A DNA stretch of 43,170 nt from Chloroflexota bacterium (GTDB lineage: Bacteria > Chloroflexota > UBA6077 > SHYK01), in assembly GCA_009377635.1 (NCBI GenBank), contig WHTR01000018.1, positions 1 to 43,170 of the forward strand, in the 5' to 3' direction. Made by a program: the position numbers and the translations under genes. Positions 37,715 through 43,170 of the stretch are shown piece by piece; positions within the stretch are counted from its first letter, which is position 1; each line of letters opens with the position of its first letter. The notes under the pieces are model-generated. The model saw nothing but the letters and a program-made list of their open reading frames with translations, was not told the DNA's origin and searched no databases.

Positions 37715-38131
37715 ATGACGGCGCAGCGGATGCTTAACGTAGTTCGTCAGTTCGCTGAAGTGGACCCGGCCAAACTCGCCTGGGTCCATAAAAAATCAGG
37801 GGTAGGACTCCGGGCGCTGGGCGAGGCCCTCGGCAAGTCCCACACAACGGTCTCCGGTCTCATCAACGGAACGTCAAAGGTGCCAGTTGATCTTGAGGAC
37901 CTCAAGATTTTCGCTAAGGCGTGCGCTGGCAAGAAAGACCTAGAGGGGTGGACTGCCGAGTTGATCCTGGCGTTCTTCTTCTCAGATGTCCCGATCCCCG
38001 CTGATCACAAGATCGCCCCGCCCCCCGGCTTAGGTAACGCAGATTACCTATTCCCGGTTTTCACGCTCCGACCTGCGGAAATAATCTGCGAATCTTCGCG
38101 ACCTGAGCAAAGTGGGCGTCAGGCAGCCTGA
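37715..38131 (+). CDS. Candidate immunity repressor, HTH (138 aa)
   Basis: ATG 7 bases after GGAGG. Helices from WVHKKSGVGLRALGEALGKSHTTVSGLINGTSKVPVDLEDLKIFAKAC form the HTH region at about residues 23-70. The remainder carries a hydrophobic helix (WTAELILAFFFSDV) and a disordered polar end finishing RQAA. Divergent from the Cro-like gene and 38 bases upstream of the integrase, so in one transcript with it. Size, order and the -AA end resemble the viral form of repressors in BPs-like mycobacteriophages. Confidence 0.72.
   Translation: MTAQRMLNVVRQFAEVDPAKLAWVHKKSGVGLRALGEALGKSHTTVSGLINGTSKVPVDLEDLKIFAKACAGKKDLEGWTAELILAFFFSDVPIPADHKIAPPPGLGNADYLFPVFTLRPAEIICESSRPEQSGRQAA
38038..38090. promoter_or_regulatory. 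Inverted repeats in 3' part of repressor gene, candidate attP
   Basis: CGCAGATTA (38038-38046) and TAATCTGCG (38082-38090) are perfect 9-bp inverted copies 35 bases apart. AGGTAA/TTACCT arms (38032-38037, 38044-38049) overlap the first. They lie inside the last third of the repressor coding region, just upstream of int. Integrase arm or core sites are the natural reading, but no core identity to a bacterial site can be tested here. Confidence 0.4.
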
Positions 38132-38132
38132 C
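38118..38132. other. Hairpin over the repressor stop codon
   Basis: GTCAGG, loop CAG, CCTGAC, with the TGA inside the 3' arm, then an unpaired C and further C residues that could pair with upstream G bases. Lies 37 bases before the integrase start. It could attenuate read-through from repressor to integrase. Confidence 0.4.
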
Positions 38133-38169
38133 CCCAGCGGGCGGGAGACGAGAGCAAAGGGGGATCATC

Positions 38170-39060
38170 TTGGCAACGACGCCTGGTTTCGCGCGTCTCA
38201 TGCTTGAGTTCGGCCAGTGGGGTCTGGATCACAGGGGCTGGGTCCGCACCACGAGAGAGGGTTACGTGACGACGTTGCACTGTTGTGCCGCACACATCCG
38301 AGGCGAAAAGGCGAGGCGCCTAGTTCGGGCGTCGACCAGGGACCTAGAAGGTTTCCTCTTCTCACTGGTGGTCGGCCCGCGCACCCGTAACAAGCATCGG
38401 CAAGCACTGATCGCGTTCTTCGACTTTGCGACGGATCAGGGCTATCGCCTGGACAACCCGGCCTTAAAGCTCCCCCGGCTCCCGGAGCCTCGCCTGCTCC
38501 CAAAGGCCCTCGAGCCGGAGGACTGCACCCTGCTACTGAAGGAGGCACAAGCGATCGGAGGTGAGACCTGGGCCGCGACCTCCGGGCTCTTCTACTCCGG
38601 GATGAGGAACGGCGAAATCCGGCCACTCGGCTGGCACATGATCGAGCGTCATCACATCAGGGTCATCGGAAAGGGCAGGGGCGGCGGCAAGGAAAGGGAG
38701 ATCCCGCTGCATCCGGTGTTCAAGCAAGCTCTGGACGCGATCCGCGGAAACGACCCTCGGTGGGTCTTCCCCTCGCCGCCCGGCCCCCGGCACACAGACG
38801 GCCCCATGAGCCGATCGAAGTTCGTCAACTTGCTCAAGGAGGTGGGGGACGCGGTCGGAATCGACATCTACCCGCACCTGTGCCGGCACAGCTTCGCCAC
38901 GCGCGTACTCGACGAGAGCGACAATATCCGAGTCGTGCAAGAGTTGCTCGGCCATGCCTCGCTTTCGTCGACCGAAATCTACACGCTGATCCGGAACCGC
39001 AAGAAGGACAATGCCGTCTTCACCCTGGACTACGGGCGAGAACTAGGTGATGCAGGTTGA
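38170..39060 (+). CDS. int: Tyrosine integrase (296 aa)
   Basis: TTG start at 38170 after AAAGGGGG. N-terminal SAM-like core-binding domain (residues 7-95: GWVRTTREGYVTTLHCCAAHIRG, TRNKHRQALIAFFDFA). Catalytic domain: Arg146 (GMRNGE), Lys168 (GKG), His236 and Arg239 (HLCRH), His262 (LGHASL), Tyr271 (EIYTLI), all six present. Short for a phage integrase: no N-terminal arm-binding domain is visible, as in the small integrases of integration-dependent-immunity phages. Overlaps the following lipoprotein region by no gene. Confidence 0.92.
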   Translation: MATTPGFARLMLEFGQWGLDHRGWVRTTREGYVTTLHCCAAHIRGEKARRLVRASTRDLEGFLFSLVVGPRTRNKHRQALIAFFDFATDQGYRLDNPALKLPRLPEPRLLPKALEPEDCTLLLKEAQAIGGETWAATSGLFYSGMRNGEIRPLGWHMIERHHIRVIGKGRGGGKEREIPLHPVFKQALDAIRGNDPRWVFPSPPGPRHTDGPMSRSKFVNLLKEVGDAVGIDIYPHLCRHSFATRVLDESDNIRVVQELLGHASLSSTEIYTLIRNRKKDNAVFTLDYGRELGDAG

Positions 39061-39116
39061 GTCGCGCGTCTCGATGTAGGACAGTGTCCATAGTCCATCA
39101 AGGAGGGGGGGAGCAC

Positions 39117-39458
39117 ATGAAGATGCTGGGGGCATTTCTACTGGTCGCGGTCCTGCTCACGGGCTGTAGCGAGGAACCCGAACCGACCGGTCAGACCTTC
39201 GACTCCGACTCCCGATCGACAGGTCTATCGACCGGATGCGAGAACTCTTTCCGTGCGGCGGCCCAGGTGGACCCGATGCAGGACACGCTCAAGGACCTCT
39301 ATCCGTTGTTCGACCACTGCACGTCGATTAAGGACTGGAAGATCGGCGACCAGGCTTTCCCCGAGGCCCTCGACGGAGCCGCGATTCGACCTCTTATCAA
39401 GACGATGTGCCGAACACACAAGCCGCTCAAGGATGCCGTGCTCTGCCTCAAGCTCTGA
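39117..39458 (+). CDS. Phage-encoded lipoprotein (113 aa)
   Basis: ATG at 39117 (MKMLGAFLLVAVLLTGCSEE) after a strong AAGGAGG. Signal peptide with lipobox LLTGC, Cys19 being the acylated residue, so the product is exported and anchored. The mature part has Cys residues and a helix-rich charged sequence (QDTLKDLYPLFDHCTSIKDWKIGDQAFPEAL). Located directly downstream of int on the same strand, hence probably expressed in the lysogen. Surface lipoproteins in this position often block superinfection; that function is inferred. Confidence 0.75.
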   Translation: MKMLGAFLLVAVLLTGCSEEPEPTGQTFDSDSRSTGLSTGCENSFRAAAQVDPMQDTLKDLYPLFDHCTSIKDWKIGDQAFPEALDGAAIRPLIKTMCRTHKPLKDAVLCLKL

Positions 39459-39468
39459 GCGCGCAAAA

Positions 39469-39515
39469 AGCCCGTCCACTCGAACCCCAAAGGGGAAGGG
39501 TTGAGTGAACGGGCT
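39469..39515 (-). terminator. Intrinsic terminator for leftward lysis transcript
   Basis: A long hairpin pairing AGCCCGT and ACGGGCT with inner ACTC/GAGT and AACCC/GGGTT steps. On the minus strand it is followed by TTTTTGCG. The leftward lysis genes and the rightward int-lipoprotein genes converge here. For the plus strand the T-run is absent, so it may be weaker in that direction. Confidence 0.75.
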
Positions 39516-39651
39516 CTGGCGTTGCGTTTGCGGGGCTCCCCTGGGCGAGGATAGGCGGACGGAGGTTCGGGGCTCCGAAATCACAGGGGTGTAACTCTGA
39601 GGCCTGGAGAGGGGCTTAGAACGGCTCTCTGAGGTCCTAGAATGTAGGACC
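39516..39651. other. Non-coding convergent intergenic region
   Basis: Bases between the two hairpins contain no credible frame. The overall gap from the lipoprotein stop to the last lysis gene is 193 bases, occupied by two hairpins and G-rich spacer (GGGGTGTAACTC, GGCCTGGAGAGGGG). Confidence 0.6.
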
Positions 39652-39655
39652 TCAG
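39629..39655. terminator. Perfect 11-bp hairpin over the end of the holin-like gene
   Basis: CTGAGGTCCTA, loop GAATG, TAGGACCTCAG. It contains the stop codon of the 59-aa membrane protein. No T-run follows on either strand. It might be a first pause or RNA-end protector ahead of the true terminator at 39469-39515, or an unrecognised site. Confidence 0.5.
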
Positions 39656-39831
39656 ACCGGCGAGACCTGGGAGCGCGTGATGACCGAGAAGATCGCGGCC
39701 AGGGCGACGTTCAAGAGCCCCAGCTGCTCGGCCGAGATGGACAGACCGAAGGCGATCGCCACCTGGATCACGGCCATGACGGCAAATAAAATCGCGACCG
39801 GCTCCCTGCCGTACAGGGTTCCTTGGGACAT
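39652..39831 (-). CDS. Small two-span membrane protein, holin-like (59 aa)
   Basis: ATG at 39831 (MSQGTLYGREPV) with GGAGG 5 bases upstream. Two hydrophobic segments: AILFAVMAVIQVAIAFGL and LGLLNVALAAIFSV, joined by a short polar turn (SISAEQ). Ends in basic and polar residues. This layout matches short actinobacteriophage holins that permeabilise the membrane for the lysins. It closes the lysis cassette. Confidence 0.7.
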   Translation of the reverse strand: MSQGTLYGREPVAILFAVMAVIQVAIAFGLSISAEQLGLLNVALAAIFSVITRSQVSPV

Positions 39832-39910
39832 GGTTCCTCCTTTCGATTCGATGTAGATCGGCGCGAAAGGGGCCAGGCCCGTTTGGACCCGGCCCCTGCG
39901 CTCCGCTCCA

Positions 39911-40282
39911 CTAGCCAAGTGCTTCCAACTGTGTGACAAGGCGGTCGTTGTCGTGTTGTAACTGATCCTTCTCGATAGTGAGCTTCTCATTGTGCTCGCG
40001 CAACGCCTCGACCTGTTCCTCCATCGAATCGAGACGCTTCTTGATCTCCCGGTTCTGCTCGTCGAGTTCGTTGTAGCGGGAGGTCGCCCGGTTGAGTTCT
40101 TCGCGCAGGGTCTCGAGGACGCCCGACTGGATGACCACGACGTCGGAAGCCGCGCTGACGATGATCCTGTCGGTGTCGGCCCCGATCTGCCGGTTCTGGG
40201 AGGGGGCTTTGAGGAGGGCGACGATGAACCCGCCGAGGCCCCCCGATCCCAGAATGGTCGCGATGATCACCCAGAGATCCAT
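39911..40282 (-). CDS. Membrane-anchored coiled-coil protein (123 aa)
   Basis: One N-terminal span (LWVIIATILGSGGLGGFIVALL) followed by a short loop and a coiled coil of about 70 residues (LREELNRATSRYNELDEQNREIKKRLDSMEEQVEALREHNEKL). This form is known from lysis cassettes and from phage membrane chaperones, where it may regulate holin or form spanin-like contacts. The role here is inferred from position. Confidence 0.65.
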   Translation of the reverse strand: MDLWVIIATILGSGGLGGFIVALLKAPSQNRQIGADTDRIIVSAASDVVVIQSGVLETLREELNRATSRYNELDEQNREIKKRLDSMEEQVEALREHNEKLTIEKDQLQHDNDRLVTQLEALG

Positions 40283-40687
40283 CTACAGCACCCGGTGCAT
40301 CAGCACTAGACGGACCCGGACGAGAGAAGCCCAGGCGATCGATACGAACAATCCCATCGGCACGCTGGCTGCGAACCCGATGAAGGCCATGAATGCGAGA
40401 GCTTGCAGCGCAGCCGCGGACGACAGGAGCAACAGGCCCGCGATCTCCCACCGGGGCGAGCCGAACCACAGCCCCCCGATGATGCTCAGGCCCGCCACCA
40501 CGAGAGCCCCTGCCCAGACCCAGATGAAGTCCCCCAGCAATCGCACGATCGCGGGGTCCCGTTGAGCCTCGGGGCCGACCAGGTAGACCAAGGACGACAG
40601 CAAGCACAGGGTCGCGATGACGATCTCGAAGGCGTTGGCCTCGACGCGTATCTTGCGAGCCGAATATTTCATCCGCAGTTGGGCCAT
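40283..40687 (-). CDS. Four-span membrane protein (134 aa)
   Basis: ATG at 40687 (MAQLRMKYSARKIRV). Hydrophobic stretches near residues 22-40, 53-75, 80-105 and 105-128 (ATLCLLSSLVYLVG, IWVWAGALVVAGLSIIGGLW, IAGLLLLSSAAALQALAFM, FIGFAASVPMGLFVSIAW). Overlaps the transglycosylase end by 19 bases. It is the second membrane protein downstream of the lysins. It could be a holin or anti-holin. No family recognised. Confidence 0.65.
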   Translation of the reverse strand: MAQLRMKYSARKIRVEANAFEIVIATLCLLSSLVYLVGPEAQRDPAIVRLLGDFIWVWAGALVVAGLSIIGGLWFGSPRWEIAGLLLLSSAAALQALAFMAFIGFAASVPMGLFVSIAWASLVRVRLVLMHRVL

Positions 40688-41169
40688 GGTGACGTTCCTC
40701 GCTCCCTCCGGACCGTGGCCGTGCGTGCATCCTGCACGTACCACGGCGCGTCGATGGGGTCGTGGTAGCCGTAGGCATCGGCCCAGGAACCGGAGTCGAA
40801 CTGATACGCGCCCCGGTAGGTCCCCGACGCGGAGACCGCCCGGTAGTTGTTGGTCGATTCGCAGACTCGCAGCGGATAGAGCCATTCCACGTATCCGGTC
40901 GCAGTCTTGATAAAGGACAGGAGCGAGCGGTGTTGTCGGATGCTCTGTTTGAGCCGGTGCTTCCGTGCTCTGAGAACGTCGATGCGTCTCTCGGTCCTTC
41001 TGAGCTTCACCTTGCGCTCCCGGCGTTCGTCGCGGAGAAGGTCGAGACGTTGCGCCTGTTCCTCGTTGGTGCGCGCGCCCTCACTCCAATACGGGTGGCC
41101 AGTCGAGACCGGGGTCGTGAGCGCCATGATGGTTAGGAGGAACGCGAGGATCAGGATCGCGGTTCTCAT
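40669..41169 (-). CDS. Secreted transglycosylase (Rpf/lysozyme-like), coiled-coil (166 aa)
   Basis: ATG at 41169 (ATGA with the amidase). Signal peptide MRTAILILAFLLTIMALTTP, then a coiled-coil stretch 35-80 rich in Arg/Glu, and a C-terminal domain with LRVCESTNNYRAVSASGTYRGAYQFDSGSWADAYG, ending SPWPNCG. The CESxxNY...GAYQFD...W pattern is the transglycosylase-like fold found in Rpf and actinobacteriophage lysis proteins. The signal peptide makes it independent of the holin. Confidence 0.82.
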   Translation of the reverse strand: MRTAILILAFLLTIMALTTPVSTGHPYWSEGARTNEEQAQRLDLLRDERRERKVKLRRTERRIDVLRARKHRLKQSIRQHRSLLSFIKTATGYVEWLYPLRVCESTNNYRAVSASGTYRGAYQFDSGSWADAYGYHDPIDAPWYVQDARTATVRRERGTSPWPNCG

Positions 41170-41846
41170 TTCTTGGTCCTCGTGACGGCCCAGCCGTTCT
41201 TCCTTAACCGCTTGGCGACCTTGATTGACTTCTCCTTGCCCGCGACGACCTTCTTGGCGGTGACGCGGAACTGCGGAAGCCCGAGGACCTTCATCAGCGC
41301 GCGGACACGCTTGCGGAACGCGGCCATGTCGAAGGTCGGGTCGATCTTTCTGTCTGTCCATTCCTTGTGCCCGAAGGCGAAGTAGGCGGTGCGCTTCATG
41401 CGCTCGAGAAGGACGGCATTGAGGATGTCGTTGGCCTCGATCTGTCGCTTCGGGTAGGGCTCGCCCCGGCCATCGTTCTCGATCTCGACGCCGATAGCGT
41501 AGGTGTTGGCCGAGTTCTCCGGGATGCCCCGGAACGGGCCCCCGATCCCGGCGTGATTCGCCTTGCCAGCTGCGACGAAGTAGATCGTGCCGTCGCGCGC
41601 CAGGAGGATGTTGCAGAGCGGGCCCCCGACGTCCGCGGTCCCCCACGTCACGAGTCCGAGGCAGGGAGCGTTCCCGGAGTCCCGGTTCGAGCCCGTGTGG
41701 TGCTCGGTCATCGCCCGCGGGTAGAAGTCCCCTACTCCGCGAGACTTCCAACCTTCCACGAACTTGACATCGAGTCCGTGGCTGCGAAGTTCCTTAGCGA
41801 GCCCTCGCCATACCTGGTCGAAGACGGCCGGTGCCGGGGCGGTCAT
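41166..41846 (-). CDS. Endolysin, N-acetylmuramoyl-L-alanine amidase (226 aa)
   Basis: ATG at 41846 by ATGA overlap; upstream in-frame sequence is rejected. Amidase_2/PGRP pattern: TEHHTGS (His49/His50), WGTADVGGPLCNILLARDG, NHAGIGG, AIGVEIENDG and FGHKEWTDRKIDPTFDM (His160 and acidic residue near 169). These are the usual zinc ligands of the fold. A basic C-terminal tail (VTAKKVVAGKEKSIKVAKRLRKNGW) may bind the wall. No separate cell-wall-binding domain is seen. Confidence 0.88.
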   Translation of the reverse strand: MTAPAPAVFDQVWRGLAKELRSHGLDVKFVEGWKSRGVGDFYPRAMTEHHTGSNRDSGNAPCLGLVTWGTADVGGPLCNILLARDGTIYFVAAGKANHAGIGGPFRGIPENSANTYAIGVEIENDGRGEPYPKRQIEANDILNAVLLERMKRTAYFAFGHKEWTDRKIDPTFDMAAFRKRVRALMKVLGLPQFRVTAKKVVAGKEKSIKVAKRLRKNGWAVTRTKK

Positions 41847-42079
41847 TCGTCTTCCCCAATGGTGTCTGTTCTTATCCGTGCAGCGTCGATAGCGCCCTCC
41901 GCGATCTTCGCCGCCGTAACCGCGTCCGAGGCCAGTTTTGTCTCCTCGTCGAGGACCTCGACGGGTTCGGCGGCGTCGATCTCTGCCTGGGTGAACCCGC
42001 ATCCGCTGCGGACCGCTGATTCGGAACGGTCTTTGCGCGCGCTGAGGCGGTCGAGGATGACCCGGAGGGGGGCGATCAC
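41843..42079 (-). CDS. Small protein with fibre-type repeat motif (78 aa)
   Basis: GTG at 42079 (GTGA). Basic N-terminal helix (IAPLRVILDRLSARKDR), then GFTQAEIDAAEP. The C-terminal 30 residues LASDAVTAAKIAEGAIDAARIRTDTIG repeat the Ala/Ile/Thr pattern of phage fibre shafts, as in the fibre gene at the left edge. Located upstream of the endolysin. It may be a small fibre-associated or chaperone-like protein. Weak. Confidence 0.5.
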   Translation of the reverse strand: MIAPLRVILDRLSARKDRSESAVRSGCGFTQAEIDAAEPVEVLDEETKLASDAVTAAKIAEGAIDAARIRTDTIGEDE

Positions 42080-42279
42080 TTGTCTTCCCCCGCGACCTTC
42101 AACCCAGGTTTTCCTTCTTTCGCATTTTCGTCGGCCTCCAGCGCGCGTAAAACCTTGGCGTGCTCCTCGGTCTTCGCGTCGAGGAGAGCCTTGGTCACAG
42201 CCAGCTCTCCCGAGAGTTCGGCGATCTGGACCTTGAGGTAGGCGGCGACTCTGTTTCCGTCTGCGGTGGGCTCGGTCAT
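42076..42279 (-). CDS. Small coiled-coil protein (67 aa)
   Basis: ATG at 42279 (MTEPTADGNRVAAYLKVQ) with AGGAGG upstream. Mostly helical and acidic (IAELSGELAVTKALLDAKTEEHAKVLRALEADE). First gene of the leftward lysis operon. No function recognised. Confidence 0.6.
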   Translation of the reverse strand: MTEPTADGNRVAAYLKVQIAELSGELAVTKALLDAKTEEHAKVLRALEADENAKEGKPGLKVAGEDK

Positions 42280-42438
42280 GAATCCTCCTAAGGGGCTAGA
42301 CAAGCGGGCAGCGGGGGCGGATACTGGCTGGGTGGCACCCCGTGAGTTCTTCCTTACCGATGCGGTTTGCTGGGCTGGCCACGCAATCTCTTCACGGGGT
42401 GTCGCGCGGTTGGCCCAGCATTTACAAGAGGAGGAGAA
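42280..42438. other. 159-base gap between leftward lysis and rightward moron genes
   Basis: Divergent intergenic region. Contains the AGGAGG of the leftward 67-aa gene (near 42285), two long inverted repeats in A-B-A'-B' order and the GAGGAGGAG ribosome site of the rightward gene. No recognisable promoter pair was found on either strand. Confidence 0.6.
42332..42420 (+). promoter_or_regulatory. Two interlocking inverted repeats ahead of the moron gene
   Basis: CACCCCGTGA (42336-42345) with TCACGGGGTG (42392-42401), extendable to about 15 RNA pairs. TGCTGGGC (42368-42375) with GCCCAGCA (42413-42420), extendable to 13 pairs with G-U. The arms alternate, so only one stem can form fully (the second arm of the second stem begins 2 bases past the first stem). 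The second stem ends 18 bases before the GTG start. Possible alternative-structure leader or double operator. Confidence 0.5.
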
Positions 42439-42711
42439 GTGAAGAACCGAGTAGCAACGCTTCTGATCGGGATGCTTCTAGGTGGAGGGTTGATGGCGGT
42501 GGTCCCGGTCCAAGCGGGGAAACCCGATGACTTCGAGAAGAGGCTCGCCCGTGTTGAGCGGAAGGTCTCGAAGGTAGCCGCCCGGACCCGTAACTACAGC
42601 CCGATTCAATTCACCTGCCCCGGACGCCCCGGTCCTACTCCGGGTAGCGTTGAGCTTCGAGACTTCGAGGTTGTCGAGTTCGGTTTCTACTGCAAGCCGT
42701 TTGCCGACTGA
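42439..42711 (+). CDS. Secreted protein, moron-like (90 aa)
   Basis: GTG at 42439 preceded by GAGGAGGAGAA. Signal peptide: KNRVATLLIGMLLGGGLMAVVPVQA, probable cleavage after VQA at about residue 26. The mature part FEKRLARVERKVSKVAARTRNYSPIQFTCPG is basic then has two cysteines (FTCPG, FGFYCKP). Encoded against the direction of surrounding late genes, with its own leader and a hairpin behind it. This is the profile of a moron added between lysis and fibre modules. Function unknown. Confidence 0.72.
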   Translation: MKNRVATLLIGMLLGGGLMAVVPVQAGKPDDFEKRLARVERKVSKVAARTRNYSPIQFTCPGRPGPTPGSVELRDFEVVEFGFYCKPFAD

Positions 42712-42716
42712 AATCG

Positions 42717-42745
42717 GCGGTCCTAGCGAATCAGTCTAGGGCCGC
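42717..42745. terminator. Hairpin between convergent moron and fibre genes
   Basis: GCGGTCCTAG (42717-42726) and CTAGGGCCGC (42736-42745) pair with one G-T mismatch around a 9-base loop. It lies after the rightward moron stop and covers the last codons of the leftward fibre frame. No T-run on either side, so a moderate bidirectional terminator at best. Confidence 0.55.
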
Positions 42746-43170
42746 TAGTATCTCGTTCACCTTCGCTTGGAGGTCCGCGAAGTTGTTGTTGATCCTCGTA
42801 TCGTCACCCGAGCCCGAGACAGCAACTAGGTTGTCGTTGGCCGTCCCGATGGAGCCTGTAAGTTGAGAGATAGCCGAGATGGTATTCAGACTCATGGTCC
42901 CGTTGGAGCGAAGCTCGATGGTCGCCCCCGATGTCCCGCCACGAAGCTGAAGCGACTCGGTTCCCAACACCGACACACCGGAAACCGAACCCCCGAGGTC
43001 AGATGTGCCGCCATACAAGAGGATCTGATTGGCAGTGGCCGAGGTCAAGACCACTCTCGGCCCACTGGTCGCCGTCTGGAAGGTTCCCCCCGTGATCGTC
43101 ACTCCCGTGATGCTCCCCGCGATCACGTTCCCGAGGTCCGCGTTGATGGCCGCGAGGTTATCGACCGAGA
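42731..43170 (-). CDS. Tail fibre C-terminal part, 5' end beyond window
   Basis: Open to the right edge (codon at 43168) and stop at 42731. It contains SVDNLAAINADLGNVIAG, then VTITGGTFQTATSGPRVVLTS, a Gly-rich beta region and a coiled coil ending FADLQAKVNEILAALD, probably a trimerisation end. Its first 55 bases equal those at 314-368 in the left-edge fibre gene and in the same frame, so both are parts of one fibre gene or of two alternative tips. Confidence 0.72.
   Translation of the reverse strand, partial: SVDNLAAINADLGNVIAGSITGVTITGGTFQTATSGPRVVLTSATANQILLYGGTSDLGGSVSGVSVLGTESLQLRGGTSGATIELRSNGTMSLNTISAISQLTGSIGTANDNLVAVSGSGDDTRINNNFADLQAKVNEILAALD
43116..43170. repeat. Exact 55-bp repeat shared with 314-368
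   Basis: The last 55 bases of the window are identical to 314-368, in the same orientation and the same fibre reading frame; sequences diverge on the upstream side at 43115 and 313. 55 is a common assembly k-mer length, so the contig end may reflect a graph branch rather than a genome end. Confidence 0.85.

Noticed and set aside
1-43170. Diversity-generating retroelement as the cause of two fibre tips
   Set aside because: No reverse transcriptase gene and no template/variable repeat pair with adenine-specific changes; the two tips differ throughout.
1-43170. Complete circular genome by end overlap
   Set aside because: The right end matches 314-368, not base 1, and direct joining would break the fibre frame.
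1-43170. CRISPR array, tRNA or rRNA genes
   Set aside because: No spaced repeat series, no cloverleaf with a conserved T-loop and no ribosomal sequence was seen on reading both strands; small or unusual tRNAs cannot be fully excluded without a scan.

Overview
The window is most of a temperate, tailed, siphovirus-type phage genome (about 43 kb, GC-rich). It points to an actinobacterial host. One gene encodes a WhiB-family protein, a family essentially confined to Actinobacteria and their phages. There are many GTG and TTG starts, one early promoter places its transcription start on the ATG, and many small zinc-ribbon proteins resemble those of actinobacteriophages. The host genus cannot be told from the sequence. 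No tRNA, CRISPR array or insertion sequence was seen, and no stretch over 300 bases lacks a gene.

Layout. Nearly everything is read leftward (minus strand) in tightly overlapping ATGA, GTGA and TTGA chains. From 37518 down to about 21700 lies the early operon: a Cro-like repressor with a leaderless promoter, a winged-helix protein, a RecB/Cas4-type exonuclease, a phiC31-gp3-like protein, HNH endonucleases, a WhiB fusion, a replication initiator, a nuclease, a Mom-like acetyltransferase, zinc-ribbon proteins and a methyltransferase. From 21582 down to 1 lies the late operon: HNH, putative cos region, TerS, TerL, HNH, portal, MuF, scaffold, capsid, connector, a LicD-glycosyltransferase fusion, head closure, neck and terminator proteins, NUMOD3-HNH, tail tube, frameshifted chaperones, HNH, tape measure and minor tail proteins, ending in a fibre gene that runs off the left edge. 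A second fibre 3' end lies at the right edge (42731-43170).

Lysogeny module. Rightward genes at 37715-39458 encode a 138-aa HTH repressor, a tyrosine integrase and a lipoprotein. Gene order, repressor length and the AA-ending C-terminus match phages with integration-dependent immunity. Lysis genes (amidase, secreted transglycosylase, three membrane proteins) run leftward from 42279 to 39652. A lone rightward secreted-protein gene (42439-42711) sits between lysis and fibre, preceded by two mutually exclusive inverted repeats.

The two contig ends share an exact 55-bp stretch inside the fibre reading frame (314-368 and 43116-43170). The window is therefore probably an assembly contig broken at a fibre repeat or at a point of strain variation. 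No DNA polymerase, helicase or primase is visible, so replication probably relies on the host replisome loaded by the 30-kb initiator. Seven HNH-type endonuclease genes in 43 kb is a heavy load. Strongest leads: the WhiB protein that carries the same zinc knuckles as the neighbouring HNH enzymes, the LicD-GT12-like fusion inside the connector genes, and the repressor-integrase arrangement.
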